The notes beneath the pieces are model-generated. The model made no database searches and had not been told where the DNA came from. It was given only the letters and a program-made list of their open reading frames with translations. Shown one piece after another: positions 58,235 through 64,000 of a DNA stretch of 64,000 bases. Numbering within the stretch: position 1 is the first letter of the stretch; each line of letters begins with the position of its first letter. Source of the DNA: Bacteroidia bacterium (GTDB lineage: Bacteria > Bacteroidota > Bacteroidia > J057). The position numbers were made by a program, and so were the translations under genes. Location: positions 7,440,001 through 7,504,000 of the forward strand of contig JAWPMV010000001.1 in NCBI GenBank assembly GCA_033391075.1. The letters are read 5' to 3'.

Positions 58235-60406
58235 ATGTCTGAAACTCAAGTAAGCCTTTCCACTACAGAAAAACTCGGTCTTCTTCCCGAAGAATTTGAA
58301 CGTATCAAAGAACTTTTGGGCCGGACTCCTAATTTCATTGAACTCAGTGTATTCTCAGTGATGTGGAGTGAGCATTATTCTCATAAGAATTCCCTGCTCC
58401 AGCTCAGAACCTTAGCCATAGCAGGCGAAGAAGGTGTTGGTTTGATAGATCTGGGAAATGGATATGCCCTTACGATCAAAATGGAATCTCATAATCAGAC
58501 TTCCGGAGCAGGCGTAGCAGGGATTCATAGAGGCATTATTAGGAAAGGAGGCAGACCTATTGCCACACTTAACTCCCTTCGTTTTGGAGACATTGACCTT
58601 CCTGACACCCAGAACTCACTTAAAGAAGTGGTAAAAGGGATCGGAGCATGTGGGAATTCTATAGGAGTACCGACGGTAGGAGGAGATCTTTATTTTGATC
58701 CTTGTTACAACGCTAACCCATTAGTAAATACCCTATCTATAGGCATAATGAAGAAAGGACATTCGTCGAATGCTCCGGCAATAGGAATTGGGAATCCTGT
58801 TTTCATGGTGGGAGCAGCAACAGGAAGAGAAAGGAAATTTGGGCTGTCAAGCAATTTAGGAGAAGCCAAAGAAGGATCAGAGGAAAAATCTTCTTCCGCT
58901 CAGGCCGAAGCTCCTTTCAATGAAAAACTTCTCTTAGAAGCTACTTTGGAGGCCTTAGAGACAGGGTCCATAGTAGGGGTTCGGGATATGGGGGCTGCAG
59001 GAATTTGTACCGCAACTTCTGAGCTGGCTGCAAAAGGGAAAGTAGGCATGGATGTGTGGCTGGAAAAAATTCCTCTTCAACAGCATGATATGCTTCCGGT
59101 AGAAATCTTATTGTCTGATTCTTCTGGACGTATGTTGTTTGTAGTCGAAACAGGGAAAGAGCAACTATTTCTTGATGTTTGTGAAAAATGGGACCTCAAT
59201 TGTACTCAAATCGGAGAAGTGACGGACAGTGGAAAACTTCGGTACCAAATGAATGCTGAGCTACTAGGAGAAATCCCGGCTGAAGTTTTGGTACAGGGAA
59301 GTGGGGCCCCTGTTTATGAGCGCGCGCAAAAAGAACCTGCATACATGGCAGAAGTTCGTGCTTTTGATCCCCAATCAATTATCGAACCGATTGAACATGA
59401 CAGAGTAATACGGCATTTGTTGGAACAAGTGAGCATCGCTTCTAAAGGCTGGGTGGTTGAACAATATGACTCCCAGTTGGAAGACAGTAAAATTCCCAGC
59501 CATATACCTGCTGATGCTGCGATTCTCAAAATGCAGGGGATGAAGACGAAAATCGTAGTGAGTGCTGACTGCAATGCTCGCTATGTGCATGCCGATCCGG
59601 AAAAAGGAGCTATGCTAGCGGTTTCGGAAGCTGCAAGAAATATCGCTTGCACAGGAGGGAGACCTTTGGGCGTTAGCAATTGTCTCAATTTCGGCGATCC
59701 TTATAATCCGGAAGTTTATTTCCAGTTTGCTCAGGCAATCAAAGGTGTGGGAGCTGCCTGTAGAAAATTTGACACCTCCATTACTGATGCAAATGTCAGT
59801 TTGTATAATGAGTCTGAAAATGGGCCTATATTCCCAACCCCTATGATTGGCATGTTAGGAGTCATAGAAGACACGCATGAAGGCGGGATGAGTATGGATT
59901 TCAAAGCCAAAGGAGACCAGGTTTATTTGTTGGGAAAAGTTGTTGAGGATTTAGGCTCTTCAGAATATGTATATAGTTATCACCAAAGAAAATTGAGCCC
60001 GGCCCCTTATGTCAACCTGGATGAAGAACATCTGCTTCAGCAAATACTTCTCAAACTGATTGCTGAAAAAGCGATTTCTTCTGCCCATGATATTTCTGAT
60101 GGAGGTTTGATTGTAAGTATGCTTGAATCAGCTTTTGTAAATGAAATGGGATTTAACTTAAAGTGCCCGGAAGGTATCCGGAAGGACGCCTTTCTGTATG
60201 GAGAAAGCGGGGGACGTGCAATAGTGAGTGTAGCTACTGCTCAACTGGCAAAGTTTGTTAGCATCACTGCAGCTGCGGGTATAGATGCCACGCATTTAGG
60301 GACAGTTACCGGAGAGCATATCGTGATTGATGGACAAAAAATGGCTGAAATCCATGAGTATAAAAGACTTTACAATCGAGCATTGCCAAAGAAACTCGAG
60401 CCTTAG
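58235..60406 (+). CDS. purL: Phosphoribosylformylglycinamidine synthase subunit PurL
   Basis: A 723-residue enzyme of purine synthesis that converts FGAR to FGAM with ATP and ammonia from PurQ. It is the small type, without a glutaminase domain. Motifs include SVMWSEHYSHKNS near the N-terminus (catalytic His), KMESHNQTSGAGVAGIHRGI, GVRDMGAAGICTATSELAAK and the second-half GNCLNFGDPYNPE-like segment (GVSNCLNFGDPYNPEVY), then SSAHDISDGGLIVSMLESAF. Length is normal for this type. purQ and purS are not within the window. A near-consensus -7 box (TATATTTA, 58199-58206) lies 28 bases before the ATG. Confidence 0.96.
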   Translation: MSETQVSLSTTEKLGLLPEEFERIKELLGRTPNFIELSVFSVMWSEHYSHKNSLLQLRTLAIAGEEGVGLIDLGNGYALTIKMESHNQTSGAGVAGIHRGIIRKGGRPIATLNSLRFGDIDLPDTQNSLKEVVKGIGACGNSIGVPTVGGDLYFDPCYNANPLVNTLSIGIMKKGHSSNAPAIGIGNPVFMVGAATGRERKFGLSSNLGEAKEGSEEKSSSAQAEAPFNEKLLLEATLEALETGSIVGVRDMGAAGICTATSELAAKGKVGMDVWLEKIPLQQHDMLPVEILLSDSSGRMLFVVETGKEQLFLDVCEKWDLNCTQIGEVTDSGKLRYQMNAELLGEIPAEVLVQGSGAPVYERAQKEPAYMAEVRAFDPQSIIEPIEHDRVIRHLLEQVSIASKGWVVEQYDSQLEDSKIPSHIPADAAILKMQGMKTKIVVSADCNARYVHADPEKGAMLAVSEAARNIACTGGRPLGVSNCLNFGDPYNPEVYFQFAQAIKGVGAACRKFDTSITDANVSLYNESENGPIFPTPMIGMLGVIEDTHEGGMSMDFKAKGDQVYLLGKVVEDLGSSEYVYSYHQRKLSPAPYVNLDEEHLLQQILLKLIAEKAISSAHDISDGGLIVSMLESAFVNEMGFNLKCPEGIRKDAFLYGESGGRAIVSVATAQLAKFVSITAAAGIDATHLGTVTGEHIVIDGQKMAEIHEYKRLYNRALPKKLEP

Positions 60407-60595
60407 ACTTCATTTCCTTCTCCTAAAAAAGCCCGATTGTATAGCCTTTGACAGTATCATTGAAGCGGCTTTGCTAGCTTAGTACTCATTCTGAGTCGTG
60501 GTGGCTGTATTGCTTCCTTTTTTCGATTCCACGAATAATTCATATTTTGGAGTCTATTTCTATTACACTACACAATAGCCCTTAATTTTAAGATT

Positions 60596-61891
60596 ATGAA
60601 GCTCTATACAAAGATCCTGATCGGTATGGCCCTGGGGATCCTGGCAGGTTATATCTATAATGTTGCCGGATGGCAGGATTTTACCATTTATACTGATTGG
60701 ATCGGAACCATCTTTATCAACCTGGTAAAAATGGTAGTTATTCCCTTGGTTGTTGTATCCCTGATTTTGGGAGCGGCAAGTTTGGGCGATATCAAGACTG
60801 TAGGGAAAATGGGAGCCAAAGCCTTTGGGTTTTTCATGTTTACTACTGCAGTTGCTGTATGTATAGGCTTGATTGTGGGGAATGTAATGCGTCCGGGAGA
60901 TGGCTTGCCTGAAGATAAGAAAGAGGTACTGATGGCTAAATATCAGGACGAGGCAGCCGAAAAAACCCAAACAGATGGGGCCAAAGAGTTTCAGAATAAA
61001 AGCTCGGCAGAAAAATTATTTGACCTTTTGGTCAGTTTCGTACCAACGAATCCCCTAAAAGCCATGACAGATGGCCAAATGCTGGGAGTAATATTCTTCT
61101 CCCTGTTTCTGGGAATATGTATGACCCTCATTGACCCGGCTAAAGCAGCTCCCTTGATAAAGGCTTTTGATGGCCTCAATGATGCGGTGATCAAAATGGT
61201 AACCCTGGCTATGGAAACAGCTCCGTATGGGGTTTTTGCCTTAATGCTGGGAGTTGTCGCGAATCTTGGCCTGGATATTATGGGGCCACTGATTTTGTAT
61301 GGATTGGCAGTATTGATTGCTTTGATCCTGCATATAGCGATCACGCATGGTAGTTTCATCTTCTTCTATCTCAAAAAGAGTCCGGTTCTTTTTATACGTG
61401 CAATTAAGGAAGCCATCGTATTTGGATTCAGTACGAGTTCAAGTAGTGCGACCCTTCCAATCAGTATGAACCTGGCCGAGAATAACCTGGGAGCCTCCAA
61501 GCAGGTAAGTTCCTTCGTATTACCCCTGGGAGCAACGATCAATATGGATGGGACAGCAGCCTATCAGGCAGTAGCTGCACTTTTCATTGCTCAGGTATTT
61601 GGCTTTGATCTTGACATGACGGCTCAGCTTACGATTATCCTTACCGCTACGCTCGCCTCTGTAGGTGCAGCAGGTGTTCCAGGCGCGGGCATGATTACCC
61701 TGGCCCTGGTATTATCTACTCTGGGTATTCCTGAGGCAGGTATTGCATTGATCTTCGGACTGGACAGACTACTGGATATGTGTCGTACAGTTGTAAATAT
61801 CATCGGCGATTTGACCCTGACAGGAGTTATGGCCAAATCTGAAGGTGAGGAGTTGAATATACGCCTGGATCGCGATGTGATCCCAGGATAA
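60596..61891 (+). CDS. Dicarboxylate/amino acid:cation symporter (SDF/DAACS)
   Basis: A 431-residue inner-membrane symporter of the glutamate/aspartate/dicarboxylate family with eight helices and two re-entrant loops. The signature serine-rich loop is GFSTSSSSATLPISM, and the substrate/cation site is LPLGATINMDGTAAYQAVAA with the NMDGT motif. A hydrophilic insertion near 105-145 (DEAAEKTQTDGAKEFQNKSS) follows the third helix. It uses a sodium or proton gradient to import glutamate, aspartate or C4 acids; which one cannot be decided here. It is a single-gene unit after a 189-base spacer with nothing else recognisable. Confidence 0.95.
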   Translation: MKLYTKILIGMALGILAGYIYNVAGWQDFTIYTDWIGTIFINLVKMVVIPLVVVSLILGAASLGDIKTVGKMGAKAFGFFMFTTAVAVCIGLIVGNVMRPGDGLPEDKKEVLMAKYQDEAAEKTQTDGAKEFQNKSSAEKLFDLLVSFVPTNPLKAMTDGQMLGVIFFSLFLGICMTLIDPAKAAPLIKAFDGLNDAVIKMVTLAMETAPYGVFALMLGVVANLGLDIMGPLILYGLAVLIALILHIAITHGSFIFFYLKKSPVLFIRAIKEAIVFGFSTSSSSATLPISMNLAENNLGASKQVSSFVLPLGATINMDGTAAYQAVAALFIAQVFGFDLDMTAQLTIILTATLASVGAAGVPGAGMITLALVLSTLGIPEAGIALIFGLDRLLDMCRTVVNIIGDLTLTGVMAKSEGEELNIRLDRDVIPG

Positions 61892-62013
61892 ACTATATTT
61901 CTTTTTCCGAAATACTTAGTTTTTGGAAAATTTATTACTTGTGTAAGGAGCATACAGTAATGCGGTAGCTTCAGGAAGAATATGGGTCTTTATTGAGACT
62001 TCGATTTAAGACC

Positions 62014-62619
62014 ATGAAGTTCTTTTTAGTTTCTATCGCATTCCTTGTATGTTCTTTTACTTTTCCTAAATACATAATAGCCCAACAAGGACCTGCACAG
62101 AATCTACCGGATTCTGAGGTAGAGGAATTGCTGGAAACAGAACTCGCGTACCAGCCTGAAATGCAAGATTTTGGGCAGGCTAAAGCTGTTTTTGTTGACT
62201 TTTTGCGAAATTCTGACACCCTCTCTCTAGAATTGAAAGAGCTAACTCGCATGTACCAACAACTGGAACTGTCGGGAAGGTTGGTGATTGCCTTTGCAGA
62301 CCCTCAAAAAGCAGACCTTATCAGTCTGGAAAGTCAGTGGATTGATTTCCGGAGTCAGGTGCAGTCTTCCTTCGATCGCTCCTGGGATCAAAGTGAGGGA
62401 AGAATGAGTAGGGGAAAGTTTCTTTTTTACGAAACCCTTATTGCCGAGTTTTCTCCGAAAGCAGAGGTGCTTATAGAAGCGATGTGGGCGGAGGAAGATG
62501 ACTTTTTGGAAAAACACCGAGAAGATACGGTGATTGATCTGAAGATTATTTTCAGAAAAGCTTATGGGCAGTTAAGAAAGCTTGAAAACGAAGCCGCCTT
62601 TTTGGTAATGGATGAATAA
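62014..62619 (+). CDS. Hypothetical exported protein, 201 residues
   Basis: I recognise no family. The N-terminus is a clear signal peptide (FFLVSIAFLVCSFTFPKYII ending AQQ). The mature part is helical and acidic, with DLISLESQWIDFRSQVQSSF and ELKELTRMYQQLELSGRLVI-like amphipathic stretches. The ATG at 62014 is preferred over a TTG at 61993. It converges with the TonB gene, three bases apart. Confidence 0.72.
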   Translation: MKFFLVSIAFLVCSFTFPKYIIAQQGPAQNLPDSEVEELLETELAYQPEMQDFGQAKAVFVDFLRNSDTLSLELKELTRMYQQLELSGRLVIAFADPQKADLISLESQWIDFRSQVQSSFDRSWDQSEGRMSRGKFLFYETLIAEFSPKAEVLIEAMWAEEDDFLEKHREDTVIDLKIIFRKAYGQLRKLENEAAFLVMDE

Positions 62620-62622
62620 GAA

Positions 62623-63927
62623 TTAGTCGATGAGCTTGAAGGTGATACGAACCACTGTATAGACGGGGACGCTCACCCCGTTTTGAACACCGGGAATCCA
62701 GCGTGGCATTTTCGAAACCAGTCGCAATGCCTCATCATCACATCCATATCCCAGGCCTTTTAATACTTTTAAGTCTGAGAGACTTCCATCAGCTCTTACC
62801 ACAACACGTACATGAACAGTACCTTCTATTCCTGCGCGACTAGCACGCTCCGGATAGACAGCATTCTTTCTCAGATAACGTCCCATGGCTTTCACCCCTC
62901 CCGGAAAATCGGGTTTCATTTCGGCATTAAAATAGGCTTTGCCCAGAGGTTCCTCATTTTCTACAGAGGTACCCACAAATTCTTCTGGCTCGCGTTTGGG
63001 CTTTTCTTCATTAAGATCCTCTACTGAAGTTTCAGACTCTGTATTTCCTCCGTCATTCCCACCGAGGTCAGAAATCAACAGTTCATCATCTTCTTCTTCT
63101 GAAGTTTCTTCTTCTTCCAGCTCTTTGAAATCAGGATCTACCAGCCCAAGTTCTTCATCAGCATCAAATACTGGCTTATTGATCAGGCCTTCATCTTCTT
63201 TCTCAGTAAAAAGATCAGAGATGGTATTTTGATTTTGAGGTCGGCTGACTGCGGCACTTTTATTAGAAGGAGAAATGCGTAAAACTTTAGAGTATGAGTC
63301 GTAAAGGTTTTTATCTGCTATAGATGCATACAAATGCAGGGTAAAGGTCCCTGATCGAGAATAGGTAAAGACACTATTTCTGTCCACCTTTCTCCTGTAT
63401 CCATCTCCAAAGTCCATGTAATAAAAAACCTCGGGATCGTAGTCTTCGATGAGGAATTCCAGTTTGCTTCCTGCTTCCCTTGAACCTGCAATGTCCACAC
63501 GCAAAACGGGCAGACTTCCTTCTGCTTCCTGATTGCTGGTTTCTTCCTCCCAATTTGTAAATTCCTGATTCCCGTGATCCGCAACAGTTGTTGCCCCGGA
63601 TTCAATCTGATTAGCAATCTTATCTCTTAGTAAAATATAATCGGAATCATTACGCAGCGTATCCATGCCAAAGGGATGGGAAACGATGATCTCAGGAGCC
63701 CCATGATCAAAGAGATTGATCACTTGCGAATAACTCAATTCTTTCAGAGAAAATTTTTGCTGCTTCTGTGGCGCGCGGAAAATATTGGCCAATGACACAC
63801 CCAGGCCTAATACTGCCAGAATCAAGGCAATATAATAACTCCGCCTCTGGAGGCGTGCAGGGCGAAAGTCAGAGCTTGGGGGAGTTATACTGTTCTCTCT
63901 GTCGAAAGAAGGCCGATTATGTGTCAT
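62623..63927 (-). CDS. TonB family energy transducer with a PKD-like domain
   Basis: A 434-residue inner-membrane protein. A short cytosolic part (MTHNRPSFDRENS) precedes one membrane helix (YIALILAVLGLGVSLANIF). The periplasmic part holds a PKD-like beta-sandwich (about 145-225, with YYMDFGDGYRR near D172 and VFTYSRSGTFTLHLY), a long acidic linker (DPDFKELEEEETSEEEDDEL) and a C-terminal TonB domain (about 340-434, MKPDFPGGVKAMGRYL, VYPERASRAGIEGTV, VKVLKGLG-like and PRWIPGVQNGVSV). TonB should carry proton-motive energy to outer-membrane receptors such as the two in this window. The PKD-like insertion is unusual. I start at the ATG 63927 because the in-frame TTG at 63954 lies in a -7 box. 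Confidence 0.88.
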   Translation of the reverse strand: MTHNRPSFDRENSITPPSSDFRPARLQRRSYYIALILAVLGLGVSLANIFRAPQKQQKFSLKELSYSQVINLFDHGAPEIIVSHPFGMDTLRNDSDYILLRDKIANQIESGATTVADHGNQEFTNWEEETSNQEAEGSLPVLRVDIAGSREAGSKLEFLIEDYDPEVFYYMDFGDGYRRKVDRNSVFTYSRSGTFTLHLYASIADKNLYDSYSKVLRISPSNKSAAVSRPQNQNTISDLFTEKEDEGLINKPVFDADEELGLVDPDFKELEEEETSEEEDDELLISDLGGNDGGNTESETSVEDLNEEKPKREPEEFVGTSVENEEPLGKAYFNAEMKPDFPGGVKAMGRYLRKNAVYPERASRAGIEGTVHVRVVVRADGSLSDLKVLKGLGYGCDDEALRLVSKMPRWIPGVQNGVSVPVYTVVRITFKLID

Positions 63928-63951
63928 GTTAGAATTGAACCCAAAATCATT

Positions 63952-63959
63952 CAAATATA
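63952..63959 (-). promoter_or_regulatory. -7 promoter box of the TonB gene
   Basis: TATATTTG on the minus strand matches TAnnTTTG, 24 bases before the ATG at 63927. It includes the in-frame TTG at 63954. Confidence 0.5.
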
Positions 63960-64000
63960 GAAAATATTTTGCGGAAATGGAATATTATTTGACTCAATAT

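Noticed and set aside
62939-63232. A Ser-rich 97-codon plus-strand frame within the TonB gene
   Set aside because: The serine runs are simply the complement of GAA/GAT codons of the acidic TonB linker.

Overview
The window looks like a chromosomal segment of a marine-type Bacteroidota, probably near Saprospiria or Cytophagia. The sequence evidence is: two TonB-dependent receptors with an N-terminal carboxypeptidase-regulatory domain, a type IX secretion (T9SS) C-terminal sorting domain, LytTR two-component signalling, a DUF5916 outer-membrane protein, a CreD operon, and -7 promoter boxes of the form TAnnTTTG, which are characteristic of this phylum. There is no rRNA, tRNA, CRISPR array, transposase or prophage. 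Coding density is high and most genes are complete; only the first 133 bases hold a truncated gene.

Layout. 0-2.8 kb: M1 aminopeptidase coupled to a truncated membrane protein, then a 0.5 kb spacer with an orphan plus-strand terminator. 2.8-5.6 kb: a TonB-dependent receptor. 5.6-8.4 kb: a minus-strand operon of DUF1361 membrane protein, B12-type radical SAM enzyme, a 42-residue small protein and a Coq4-like protein. 8.5-11.8 kb: a lipoprotein and the CreD operon with its HTH regulator and palindromic operator. 11.9-19.7 kb: an odd CARDB lipoprotein, rlmN, a NUDIX hydrolase, an alpha/beta hydrolase and an M16 peptidase. 19.8-25.1 kb: a planctomycete-style cassette (DUF1549/DUF1553 cytochrome-type lipoprotein, DUF1501 protein, TIM-barrel isomerase). 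25.2-32.6 kb: cyclase-TolB-TPR protein, copper amine oxidase, methyltransferase lipoprotein and DUF5916 protein.

32.6-39.7 kb is the most system-like region. An ECF sigma factor and a membrane-anchored TPR partner (overlapping genes, minus strand) are divergent from a three-gene plus-strand operon: a secreted SUMF1/FGE-like protein, a T9SS-exported protein made of six alternating 22-residue repeats, and a 1012-residue TPR-CHAT (caspase-fold) protease with a signal peptide and a C-terminal membrane anchor. I read this as a candidate envelope-sensing and proteolysis system; the link between sigma pair and operon is inference. After a gamma-glutamyltransferase gene comes a MACPF (perforin-fold) protein without a signal peptide, carrying three C-terminal repeat domains.

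44-64 kb: an esterase-TPR fusion, a PLP decarboxylase, a second TonB receptor next to a LytTR kinase/regulator pair, a methyltransferase-TPR fusion, a zinc-peptidase-like secreted protein, a second NUDIX paralogue, a polysaccharide deacetylase coupled to HMG-CoA lyase, a Uma2 nuclease-fold protein, a GNAT acetyltransferase, purL, a dicarboxylate/amino-acid symporter, a small secreted protein, and a TonB energy transducer with an inserted PKD-like domain. Several spacers hold palindromic intergenic repeats rather than genes. Family assignments were made by eye from motifs; no database search was possible.
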